Source of the DNA: Hymenobacter sp. 5317J-9
GTDB lineage: Bacteria > Bacteroidota > Bacteroidia > Cytophagales > Hymenobacteraceae
DNA: 64,000 bases
Assembly: GCF_022921075.1 (NCBI RefSeq)
Contig: NZ_CP095050.1
Coordinates: 992,001-1,056,000, forward strand
Direction: 5' to 3'
Made by a program: the position numbers and the translations under genes. The notes below the pieces were generated by a model that saw only the letters and a program-made list of their open reading frames with translations, was not told where the DNA came from and ran no database searches. This document shows positions 47,509 to 55,507 of the stretch, in pieces (positions within the stretch are counted from its first letter, which is position 1; each line of letters starts with the position of its first letter).

Positions 47509-50385
47509 GTGATTACACAACTATTTTTTCGGGCTTCAGCACGTCTGCTGCCTGTTTTGCTGCTGCTGAGCGCCTGCGGCGGGCCGGCGGCGCACCCGTC
47601 GTACCGCATCGGCTTTTCGCAGTGCAGCACCGGCGGCACCTGGCGGCAGGCGGTATTGGCCGGCATGGAGCGCGAGCTGAGCTTCCACCCCGAAATGCAC
47701 CTGCGCATGCTGGACGCGCACGACAACAGCCAGCGCCAGCAGGAGCAAATCCGGGAGCTGGTGCGCGGGGGGATTGATTTGCTCATTGTGTCGCCGCAGG
47801 AGGCCGGGCCCGTGACGCCGGCCGTGGAGGAAGCTTACCAGCGCGGCATCCCGGTGGTGCTGCTCGACCGGCGCATTACTTCGGAGCAATACACCGCTTT
47901 TGTGGGCGGCAACAACCTGGAAGTGGGCCAAACGGCGGCCAAGTATGCGGCCCGCCTGCTGAAGGAACACGGAAATGTGCTGGAGATTTTGGGGTCGGCG
48001 AGTTCTTCGACCACCGTCAACCGACACCTGGGCTTTGCGCAGGGCCTGGCGGCGTTTCCCAACATGCATTTGGCCACGCAGGTGAATGGCAACTGGGACC
48101 GCGCGGCCTTGCAGCCCTTGCTTGTGGCGGCCCTGAAGGCCCATCCCGAAGTATCCATCATTTATGCGCACAACGATGAAATGGGCCTCGGGGCGGCTCA
48201 GGTGCTGCGAAAGCTGGGCCTCACCAAAAAGGTGCGCATCATTGGCGTAGACGGCTTGCAGCCCGGTTTGGTGCAGCAGCGCGCGCTCACGGCTTCGCTG
48301 CTGTACCCGCCCGCCGGCGAAGACGCCATTCGCACGGCGGTGAAGATTCTCACCCACCAGCCCTTCAAGCGGGAAAATATCCTGGGCACAATGGTCATCG
48401 ACTCGACCAACGCGGTGACCATGCGCCAGCAGATTGACAAAATGGTGAGCCAGCAGCGCGACATTGAGCGGCAGCAGGGCCTGATGCAGCACCTGCTGGC
48501 CACCTACGCCAACCAGCAAACGGCCTTGTACGGCCTGGTGGCCTCGCTACTGGTTGCGCTGGCGCTGGGGGCGGTGGCCTGGCGCTCGGCCCGCAAAAAC
48601 CGGCAGATAAACCGCGAGCTGGCCCTGCAAAACGCCGAGAACGACAAAATCAACCGCGAGCTGGCCAGCCGCAACGCCGAATACGACCGCATCAACCACG
48701 AGCTGACCAGCCAGAACGAGGAAAACGACCGCATCAACCGGCAGCTGCTGGCCCAGAACGAGGAAATCAGCGCCCAGCGCAACCAACTGGAAGTGCTGGC
48801 CGAGCAGTCGCGCGCCGACACCGAGGCCAAGCTGCGCTTCTTTACCAATTTCTCGCACGAGTTGCGCACGCCGCTCACCCTCATCATGGGGCCGGTGGAG
48901 GAGCTGCTCACCAGCGGCCCCACCCTGACCGACGGCCAGCGCCAGGACTTGACCTTGGTGCGCCGCAACACCCAGCGCCTGCTGCAGTTGGTGAACCAGC
49001 TGCTGGACTTCCGCAAGATTGAGGTGGGCAAAATGGCTGTTCGGGCCCGCCAGGGCGATTTGGTGACTTTTGTGCGCGAGATTGTGGAGGTGTTTGAAAA
49101 GCCGGCCCGCCTGCGCGGCGTGGACCTGCGGCTGCGGAGTGCCGAGTCGCAGCTGGCCGCCTGGTTCGACGGCAACTTGCTCGACAAGGTCTTCTTCAAC
49201 CTGCTCTCGAACGCCGTCAAATTCACGCCCGACCAGGGCACGGTAACCATCAGCCTGCAGCCCGCCGACGGCGGGCGGGCCATTCAGGTGAGCATCGCCG
49301 ACACGGGCCGCGGCATCAGCGAGCAGGACCGGGCGCACATTTTTGAATGGTTTTACCAAGGCGACCAGGGCGCCGTGGCCAAAGGCTCGGGCATTGGCCT
49401 GGCGCTGGCGCACGGGCTGGTGCGCCTGCACCAGGGGCAGCTCACGTTCAGCAGCCTGCCGGGCAAGGGCAGCACCTTCACCGTGACGCTGCCGCGCGAG
49501 CTGCCGGTGGAGCTGCGTGCCAACGATGCCGTGGACAACCCCGCCGACGAAGCGCTGCTTCCGCTGGGAGTTTCCGCGGAAGTATTGCCGGACCTGGGCC
49601 CGGAGGCCCCGGCCGTGGCAGCTACCGAAAGCGACACGCTGGTGCTGGTGATTGAAGACAACGAGGAAGTAAACCACTTCCTGACGCGCAAGCTGGGCGG
49701 CGACTTCCGGGTGCAGAGCGCCACTGATGGCCACACCGGTTTCCGCCTGGCCACGGAACTGGTGCCCGACCTGATAGTGTGCGACGTGATGATGCCCGGC
49801 CTGAGCGGCCTGGAAGTGGTGGCTCAGCTGCGGGCTGACTGGCGCACCTCGCACATTCCGGTCATCATGCTCACGGCCCGCGGCGCGGCCGAGCAGCAGG
49901 TGGAAGGCGTGCAGGCCGGGGCTGACCTCTACCTTACCAAGCCCTTCAACCCCACCTTCCTGCTCGAAAGCGTGCGCACGCTGCTGGCCAACCGTGCCCG
50001 CCAGCGTGCGCAGTTTCGCCGCGAGTTCCGCCTGGACGAAGCCACCCCCACGCCCGACCAAAAATTTGTGGCCGACCTCACTGCCACCGTGCAAACTCAC
50101 CTCAGCGACACCAACCTGGGCGTGGAGGACGTGGCCCGCTACCTCGGCCTCACGCGCATGCAGCTCTACCGGAAAGTGAAGGCCGTGCTGGGCACCGGCG
50201 TTACGGAGTTTGTGCAGGGCCAGCGCCTGGAGAAAGCCGGCGAGCTGCTGCTCGATGAAACCCGCTCCATCACCGACGTGGCCTACGAGTTGGGGTTCTC
50301 GACGCCGTCGTACTTCTCCAGCAGCTTCCGGGCCCGCTACCAGCTCTCGCCCTCGGAGTACCGCGCCCGCCACGTAGCGCAGTAG
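47509..50385 (+). CDS. Hybrid two-component regulator with sugar-binding sensor
   Basis: A 958-residue one-piece signalling protein of the Bacteroidota HTCS class, controlling the nearby polysaccharide genes. From the N-terminus: a lipobox-like signal (PVLLLLSACGG); a periplasmic sugar-binding domain of the Peripla_BP type (YRIGFSQCSTGGTWRQ, PVVLLDRRITSE, ILGSASSSTTVNRHLGF, VRIIGVDGLQPGL); one membrane helix (about 341-361); four exact-length 14-residue coiled-coil repeats (367-422); HisKA with His450 in NFSHELRTPLTL; HATPase (NLLSNAVKFTP, DTGRGI); a receiver with Asp759 in IVCDVMMPG; and a C-terminal AraC DNA-binding domain (VEDVARYLGLTRMQLYRKV, ITDVAYELGFSTPSYFSSSF). This architecture matches the known fructose sensor type (BT1754) rather than the Y_Y_Y propeller type. 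GTG 47509 is chosen because no ATG precedes the signal. Confidence 0.93.
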   Translation: MITQLFFRASARLLPVLLLLSACGGPAAHPSYRIGFSQCSTGGTWRQAVLAGMERELSFHPEMHLRMLDAHDNSQRQQEQIRELVRGGIDLLIVSPQEAGPVTPAVEEAYQRGIPVVLLDRRITSEQYTAFVGGNNLEVGQTAAKYAARLLKEHGNVLEILGSASSSTTVNRHLGFAQGLAAFPNMHLATQVNGNWDRAALQPLLVAALKAHPEVSIIYAHNDEMGLGAAQVLRKLGLTKKVRIIGVDGLQPGLVQQRALTASLLYPPAGEDAIRTAVKILTHQPFKRENILGTMVIDSTNAVTMRQQIDKMVSQQRDIERQQGLMQHLLATYANQQTALYGLVASLLVALALGAVAWRSARKNRQINRELALQNAENDKINRELASRNAEYDRINHELTSQNEENDRINRQLLAQNEEISAQRNQLEVLAEQSRADTEAKLRFFTNFSHELRTPLTLIMGPVEELLTSGPTLTDGQRQDLTLVRRNTQRLLQLVNQLLDFRKIEVGKMAVRARQGDLVTFVREIVEVFEKPARLRGVDLRLRSAESQLAAWFDGNLLDKVFFNLLSNAVKFTPDQGTVTISLQPADGGRAIQVSIADTGRGISEQDRAHIFEWFYQGDQGAVAKGSGIGLALAHGLVRLHQGQLTFSSLPGKGSTFTVTLPRELPVELRANDAVDNPADEALLPLGVSAEVLPDLGPEAPAVAATESDTLVLVIEDNEEVNHFLTRKLGGDFRVQSATDGHTGFRLATELVPDLIVCDVMMPGLSGLEVVAQLRADWRTSHIPVIMLTARGAAEQQVEGVQAGADLYLTKPFNPTFLLESVRTLLANRARQRAQFRREFRLDEATPTPDQKFVADLTATVQTHLSDTNLGVEDVARYLGLTRMQLYRKVKAVLGTGVTEFVQGQRLEKAGELLLDETRSITDVAYELGFSTPSYFSSSFRARYQLSPSEYRARHVAQ

Positions 50386-50525
50386 GGAAGGGGCTTGCTC
50401 GCGCCCGTCTTTGAACGAAATCGTTGAAACGGCGCCAGCGCCTAGGCGGCGGCAAGCCCCGCCCCAACACCGTTCGGACGGCAGAACACTACTAAAAGGA
50501 TTGTTGCAGACCCGCACTAAAAATG

Positions 50526-50556
50526 AAACCGAGCCCCTGATGGGTTCGGTTTTTTG
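50526..50556 (+). terminator. Terminator of the regulator gene
   Basis: aaaccgagccc pairs with gggttcggttt (one G-T) around loop ctgat, and TTTT follows. The intergenic space 50386-50700 shows no gene. Confidence 0.8.
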
Positions 50557-50700
50557 CTTTTTATCGATTTCATTTTCAAGCGGTAATAGAAATCACCGCT
50601 GGTGAACACATGCTGTTGAAAATGAGAAAGGGTCGGCTGCCGCGCCCCCGGAACTTTGCGCTACTTCGGTTTCAGGTGTTGTTCTAACCTTCTGCTTGTT

Positions 50701-51906
50701 ATGATGCGCAAATTTCTGGTTTGGTGCTGGGCGATGGCCTCGTTGCTGGGCGCTAGTGCTGCTGAAGCACGGCCTCAGAAGGAAGGGCGCCCGGCGTTTA
50801 TCCTGCTCGATGGTGCCCAATTGGCCGCCTACAAAGCGGCGTACCAGAAAGGCAGCCCGGCCGAAACCCGGCAGGTGCAGGCCGCCGTGGCCGACGCCCA
50901 AAAAGCGCTGAATCACGGCCCGTACACCATCGTCAACAAACCTCAGACGCCACCCACCGCCGACAAGCACGACTACATGTCGCAGGCGCCTTACAGCTGG
51001 CCCGACCCCGCCAAGCCCGACGGCAAGCCCTACATCAACCGCGACGGGCTGCGCAACCCCGAAGCCGCTGCCTTCACCGACGAGGACAACATGCTGGACA
51101 TGACCAGCGACGTGAAAAAGCTGGCCGTGGCCTACTACTTCACCGGCCAGGAGGAATACGCCGCACAGGCCGCTAAGCAACTGCGCATCTTCTTCCTGGA
51201 CCCAGCCACGCGCATGAACCCCAACCTGAACTTCGCGCAGGCCATTCCGGGCCTCTACACGGGCCGCTGCTACGGCCTAATAGAAACCCGCAACCTGGTA
51301 GAAATCCCCGATGCGCTGGCCCTGATGGCCGATAGTAAAAGCATTGACACCGAGCTGGTGAGTGGCCTACAGGACTGGTTTCGGCAGTTCACCAACTGGG
51401 CGATGACCAGCCCGCTGGGCTCGGCCGAAGGCCGGGTGGAAAACAACCACGGCACCTTCTGGGACTCGGAAGTGGTGGATTTTGCCCTCTTCACCGGTGA
51501 TGAGGCCCTGGCCCGCAAAGTGCTCGAAACCCAGACCAAGGGCCGCATCGCCACCCAGCTGCAGCCCGATGGCTCGCAGCCCCTGGAGCTGGCCCGCACC
51601 CGCCCCTGGAACTACGTGACCATGAACATGCTGGGCTGGGTGCGCCTGGCCCGCCTGGCCGAAAAAGTCAACGTGGACCTGTGGAACTACACCTCGCCCG
51701 ATGGCCGCAGCCTGCATGCCGGCGTGGCTTGGCTGAAGCCCTACCTGCTGAAAGAGAAAAAGATGGAGCGCGCCGACGTGGCGCCCGTCAGCAACAGCAC
51801 CGCGTTGTTGCTCTACGACAAGGCCGGCCAGCACTACCCAGACCTGGCCGCCGACAAGGTCTTTGCCCTCTACCCGGACAACGTCCGGCGCCCCTGGACC
51901 TTGTAG
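50701..51906 (+). CDS. Alginate-lyase-family polysaccharide lyase
   Basis: A 401-residue exported enzyme of the alginate_lyase fold (PF05426 type, alpha/alpha toroid). Signal peptide MMRKFLVWCWAMASLLGAS, ending in EARPQ. Family signatures: DYMSQAPYSWPDPAKPDGKP (the SxAPYxWPDP block), ARMNPNLNFAQAIPG-like loop, and VENNHGTFWDSEVVDF, where NNH marks the catalytic site, plus ELARTRPWNYVTMNMLGW. It probably cleaves a uronate polymer by beta-elimination, leaving an unsaturated uronyl end; the polymer need not be alginate. The next gene is a GH88 hydrolase that could remove that residue. ATG 50701 or 50704. Confidence 0.88.
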   Translation: MMRKFLVWCWAMASLLGASAAEARPQKEGRPAFILLDGAQLAAYKAAYQKGSPAETRQVQAAVADAQKALNHGPYTIVNKPQTPPTADKHDYMSQAPYSWPDPAKPDGKPYINRDGLRNPEAAAFTDEDNMLDMTSDVKKLAVAYYFTGQEEYAAQAAKQLRIFFLDPATRMNPNLNFAQAIPGLYTGRCYGLIETRNLVEIPDALALMADSKSIDTELVSGLQDWFRQFTNWAMTSPLGSAEGRVENNHGTFWDSEVVDFALFTGDEALARKVLETQTKGRIATQLQPDGSQPLELARTRPWNYVTMNMLGWVRLARLAEKVNVDLWNYTSPDGRSLHAGVAWLKPYLLKEKKMERADVAPVSNSTALLLYDKAGQHYPDLAADKVFALYPDNVRRPWTL

Positions 51907-52037
51907 CGAAGCGGCCCTGGTGGTTTCGCGGTGGGACATGAAGCCCCAGGGCCGCCGAGCTAAAAAACGCCCCACTGGCCGGTGCCGGCCGGCTGTGACA
52001 CGTTCCTACTGCCACCCTTTCCAGATATCCTTTTGCC

Positions 52038-53225
52038 ATGAACGCACCGCGCCCGACGCTGCTGCTCCTGCTCGCGCTGGCGGGCCCCGCGGCGGCCCAG
52101 AAGTCCCCCGAAATTCCCGTCGACCAAGTAGTGGCGCTGGCCGAGGCGCAATACGCCGCCTTCCTGCGGCAATACCCTGATAGCACCCGCCAGCCGCGCA
52201 GTACCCAGCCCGACGGCTCGCTGCAGCTCACCACCTCGCGCAACTGGACCAGCGGCTTCTTTGCCGGTAACCTGTGGCAGCTGGCTCGCTTCACGGGCAA
52301 GGACAGCTGGCGCCGCCGGGCGGCTGCCCGCACCGAAACCCTGGAAGCCGAGAAATTCACCACCGACAACCACGACCTCGGGTTTATCCTGAACAACTCG
52401 TTTGGCCAGGGCTATGCGCAGGCGCCGACGCCGAAGTACCGCGAGGTGCTGTTGCAGGGCGCGGCCACCCTCTCGCGCCGGTTTAGCCCGAAGGTGGGCG
52501 CTATTCGGTCGTGGGACTTTGCGCCGTTTACTTATCCGGTCATCGTCGATAACCTGATGAACCTGGATTTTCTGTTCGTGGCCAGCAAGCTCAGCGGCGA
52601 TACTGCATTTGCCCACCTCGCCACAGCCCATGCCAATACCGACCTGAAATACCGCTTCCGCAAGGACTACAGCACCTTTCACGTCCTCGATTTTGACCCG
52701 GCCACTGGCCAGCTGCGCAAGGCCATGACGCACCAAGGCTACGCCGACCAATCGTGCTGGGCCCGCGGGCAGGCCTGGGCCATCTACGGCTACGCCATGC
52801 TGTACCGCAACACCCGCGACCCGCGCTACCTGGCTGCCGCCCAGCACGCGGCCGACTACTTCCTCAAGCAAACCAACCGCATTCCCGACCACATTCCTTA
52901 CTGGGATTTCAATGCGCCCGACATTCCGAATTCCCCGCGCGACGCCTCGGCGGCGGCCATCGCGGCCTCGGGCCTGCTGGAATTGAGCAAGTACGCCAAG
53001 AGCCCCAAGAAGTATTACCAGGGCGCCACGGGCCTGCTTAGCAGCTTGTGCACGCCGCAGTACCTGGCCACGGCCGGCACCAATAACTTCTTCCTGCTGA
53101 AGCACGCCACCGGCTACAAGCCCGCCAACTCCGAAGTGGACGTGCCGCTGGTGTACGCCGACTATTACCTGCTCGAAGCCCTCTGGCGCTACCAGAACTA
53201 CAACCAGTTTCTGGCGCTGCTGTAG
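52038..53225 (+). CDS. GH88 unsaturated glucuronyl hydrolase
   Basis: A 395-residue exported hydrolase; signal peptide MNAPRPTLLLLLALAGPAAA. It hydrolyses the unsaturated uronyl residue that polysaccharide lyases leave at the non-reducing end. Family elements: TSRNWTSGFFAGNLWQLARF, FTTDNHDLGFILNNSFG (catalytic Asp region), YPVIVDNLMNLDFLF (second conserved Asp), FHVLDFDPATG and QSCWARGQAWAIYGYAM, IPYWDFNAPDIPNSPRDASA. Toroid repeats are complete. It lies 131 bases after the lyase on the same strand, with no terminator in between, so the two are probably co-transcribed and act in sequence. Confidence 0.95.
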   Translation: MNAPRPTLLLLLALAGPAAAQKSPEIPVDQVVALAEAQYAAFLRQYPDSTRQPRSTQPDGSLQLTTSRNWTSGFFAGNLWQLARFTGKDSWRRRAAARTETLEAEKFTTDNHDLGFILNNSFGQGYAQAPTPKYREVLLQGAATLSRRFSPKVGAIRSWDFAPFTYPVIVDNLMNLDFLFVASKLSGDTAFAHLATAHANTDLKYRFRKDYSTFHVLDFDPATGQLRKAMTHQGYADQSCWARGQAWAIYGYAMLYRNTRDPRYLAAAQHAADYFLKQTNRIPDHIPYWDFNAPDIPNSPRDASAAAIAASGLLELSKYAKSPKKYYQGATGLLSSLCTPQYLATAGTNNFFLLKHATGYKPANSEVDVPLVYADYYLLEALWRYQNYNQFLALL

Positions 53226-53281
53226 GAATAAAGGCGTGAGACAGCTTATTGGATGAGGTTAGTTTACTTCAACCATATAGG

Positions 53282-53340
53282 AAACGAAAGAAGCCAACAG
53301 GTGTGCTATTAAGATGCACAACTGCTGGCTTCTTTCGTTT
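53282..53340. terminator. Terminator hairpin
   Basis: aaacgaaagaagcca (53282-53296) pairs with tggcttctttcgttt (53326-53340) across a 29-base loop with its own short stem. It probably terminates the lyase/GH88 unit and perhaps the convergent small gene. Confidence 0.65.
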
Positions 53341-53351
53341 GCGACGGCCCG

Positions 53352-53378
53352 GCTGAACGCAGGCGAAGCATCTTTATC
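53352..53378. repeat. Degenerate half-copy of the 39.2-kb repeat
   Basis: gctgaacgcaggcgaagcat and then ctttatcg resembles the arm of the repeat at 39245 (gctgagcgcagcgaagcat, ctttaccg) with a few changes. The complementary arm is absent, so it is a decayed relic. Confidence 0.5.
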
Positions 53379-53406
53379 GTTTGCTTGAATAGGCTTTGTC
53401 AGCGTA

Positions 53407-53835
53407 TTAACGGCAGAAGACGGTAAGGGGAATTGTGTATGATGGCCTTCGCCAGCGACTCATTGCTGACGGTTTGTCGACGACAGGGACGTGAAAAACG
53501 ACGTCTTGGCGGACTCGCTCCTTCATTTTGGCCAGTAGCGGCATGGGCACCTCTCGCGCCGCTTTGTAGAGCCGCACACCGGTGATGTCCTCGATGCGCC
53601 CGTTGCCGTCCACTTGAAACCGAAATTCGATGAAGCCGCGGCCTTTTCGGCACAACGTAACCCGTTCGGCGGAAGAAAGCGCGTGGTTAGCTGCCTGGGC
53701 TACGGCAGACGGTACGAGGGGCCTCATTTCGTCGGGGTCGGAGTAGACCTGGTTAGCTTTTGTTTGCCCGTAGGCGCTTAACAAGCCACCAGCGCAGCTG
53801 AAAAGCACAGCGAATAAATAAGCCTTGGAGAGCAT
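53407..53835 (-). CDS. Small exported TonB-C-like protein
   Basis: A 142-residue protein. Signal peptide MLSKAYLFAVLFSCAGGLLS, cleaving near YGQ. The middle segment RGFIEFRFQVDGNGRIEDIT with VRLYK resembles the first strands of TonB C-terminal domains (pattern VxFxVdxdGxIxdV). The rest (LLAKMKERVRQDVVFHVPVV) could complete a beta-alpha-beta fold. The assignment is tentative. It lies between the GH88 gene and the susD terminator, convergent with the former. Confidence 0.6.
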   Translation of the reverse strand: MLSKAYLFAVLFSCAGGLLSAYGQTKANQVYSDPDEMRPLVPSAVAQAANHALSSAERVTLCRKGRGFIEFRFQVDGNGRIEDITGVRLYKAAREVPMPLLAKMKERVRQDVVFHVPVVDKPSAMSRWRRPSYTIPLTVFCR

Positions 53836-53973
53836 GAAAGGGACTAAGCGCAGCGTTATTGTAAAAGAGACACTATAAACATAGCCTCCTTTTGCGGGTC
53901 GAACCAGTCGTTGGCGCTTCGTTGCGCTATATAGGTGCTTCGACCAAGCTAACAGGACGACAGTCTAATTCAA

Positions 53974-54032
53974 TGTAAAAGAGATGGGGAGGTAGCCGAA
54001 TTTAATTCAGCTACCTCCCCATCTCTTTTACA
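53974..54032 (-). terminator. 23-bp perfect hairpin after susD
   Basis: Arms 53974-53996 and 54010-54032 are fully complementary around a 13-base AT-rich loop. The stem includes tctctttta on the minus transcript, so a U-rich segment lies within the stem, not after it. It is probably a terminator or RNA-stabilising element at the end of the susCD transcript. Confidence 0.7.
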
Positions 54033-54047
54033 ATCAAGCCTCTGTGC

Positions 54048-55487
54048 TTAGTACCCCGGGTTCTGCACCAGCTTGCTATTCAACAGGATTTCGACCTGCG
54101 GAATGGGGAATAGCTCTTTGTACGTGGCTGGGGCCAGGTTGGCGTTGGCAGCGTCGAGGGTGAGGTACTTGGTTTTGAAGGCCTGCATGGTGCTGGTGGC
54201 TTTGCCCCAGCGGATGAGGTCGTGCCAGCGGTGGCCTTCGAAGCACAGCTCCACGCGGCGCTCCTGCTCGATGGCCAGCTGCGTGTCGGCGGTGCTGAGG
54301 GTGAGGGCCTTGGCGGCCAGGCCGGCGCGGGTGCGCACGCGGTTGATTTGCGGAATGGCCAGGGCGGTTTTGCCGTTGTTGTTCAACGCCTCGGCGTACA
54401 TGAGCAACACGTCGGCGAAGCGGATGATGGGCCAGTCGTTGTCGCCTTCGTTCGGCGACAGCACGTTGTACACGAACTTCTTGGCGTAGTAGTCGGTGGC
54501 GTTGCCGGTGCCAAAAGCCGTGAGGAAGGCCGCCTTGCGCTGGTCGCCGGCCTCAAAGGCGTCGTTCAGGTCCTTGGTGCCAAGGTTGGTGCTGCCGCCG
54601 GCCACGGTGGTCACGTTGGCATTCACCGGGGCGAAGTTGTAGGCGAACTGGTTGCCCTCGCCGTTGCCGGAGCTGAAGTACTGGCAGGCAAAAACGATTT
54701 CGGCGTTGTTGTCCTTGCCCACGCCGAACACGTTGTTCACGTCGGGCAGCAGCTGGTATTGCGTGAGCGCCACCACTTCGGCCAGCTTGGCTTCGGCCAG
54801 GGCCCATTTTTTCTCCTGCAAGTACACCTTGCCCAGCAGGGCCTTGGCGGCGCCGCTGGTGGCGCGGCCCACGTTGGCGGCGTTGTAGGAGAGGGGCAGC
54901 ACGGCTTCGGCTTCGGTCAGGTCTTTTTCAATCTGGGCATAGACATCGGCCGTGGGCGTGCGCACCAGGGCCAGCGCTTCGGCCTGGCTCTTGATTTCGG
55001 TGAGCACCAGCGGCACATCGCCGAAGAACCGCACCAGGTTGAAATACATCAGCGCGCGGATGAACTTGGCCTGGCCCACAATCTGGGGTTTGGTGGTGGG
55101 GGCGGCGTAGCTCACGTCGTCGGCGTGGCCCAGGGTCACGTTGGTGCCGGCAATGACGGTGTAGTGCTGGTTCCAGGCGCTGGCAATGTTGCCGTTGTTT
55201 ATCAGCCAGTTCAGCTTGTCGAATTGCCCGTAGCCCACTTCGCTGGAGTTGATGGTGCGGGTGTTGTCGGAAGGCAGCTCGGTGAACTGGAAATAGCCGT
55301 TGTACACGCTGCGCATCGAGCCGTACGTGCCCGTGAGCGCGCCCTGGATGTCGGCTTCTGTCTTATAAAAGCCGCTCACCGGAATGATGTCCTGCGGCGT
55401 GAGGTTCACAAAATCTTTGCAGCCGTAGCTGCTCACCGTGAGGCCGGACAATAGCAAAGCACGGAGAAGGAACGTAGTTGGTTTCAT
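54048..55487 (-). CDS. SusD/RagB-type glycan-binding lipoprotein
   Basis: A 479-residue outer-membrane lipoprotein that forms the lid of a SusC transporter and captures oligosaccharides. Signal with Cys in VSSYGCKDFVN. Family features: VSGFYKTEADIQGALTGTYG, FIRALMYFNLVRFFGDVPLV (a very typical SusD helix), AAKALLGKVYLQEKKW (TPR-like), WPIIRFADVLLMYAEALNN, NRVRTRAGL and ERRVELCFEGHRWHDLIRWG. It starts with ATG 55487, since the codon nine bases upstream is TTG. It lies 20 bases after susC, so they form an operon. The glycan is unknown. Confidence 0.97.
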   Translation of the reverse strand: MKPTTFLLRALLLSGLTVSSYGCKDFVNLTPQDIIPVSGFYKTEADIQGALTGTYGSMRSVYNGYFQFTELPSDNTRTINSSEVGYGQFDKLNWLINNGNIASAWNQHYTVIAGTNVTLGHADDVSYAAPTTKPQIVGQAKFIRALMYFNLVRFFGDVPLVLTEIKSQAEALALVRTPTADVYAQIEKDLTEAEAVLPLSYNAANVGRATSGAAKALLGKVYLQEKKWALAEAKLAEVVALTQYQLLPDVNNVFGVGKDNNAEIVFACQYFSSGNGEGNQFAYNFAPVNANVTTVAGGSTNLGTKDLNDAFEAGDQRKAAFLTAFGTGNATDYYAKKFVYNVLSPNEGDNDWPIIRFADVLLMYAEALNNNGKTALAIPQINRVRTRAGLAAKALTLSTADTQLAIEQERRVELCFEGHRWHDLIRWGKATSTMQAFKTKYLTLDAANANLAPATYKELFPIPQVEILLNSKLVQNPGY

Positions 55488-55507
55488 GATATTCAAGAGT
55501 CAACAGA

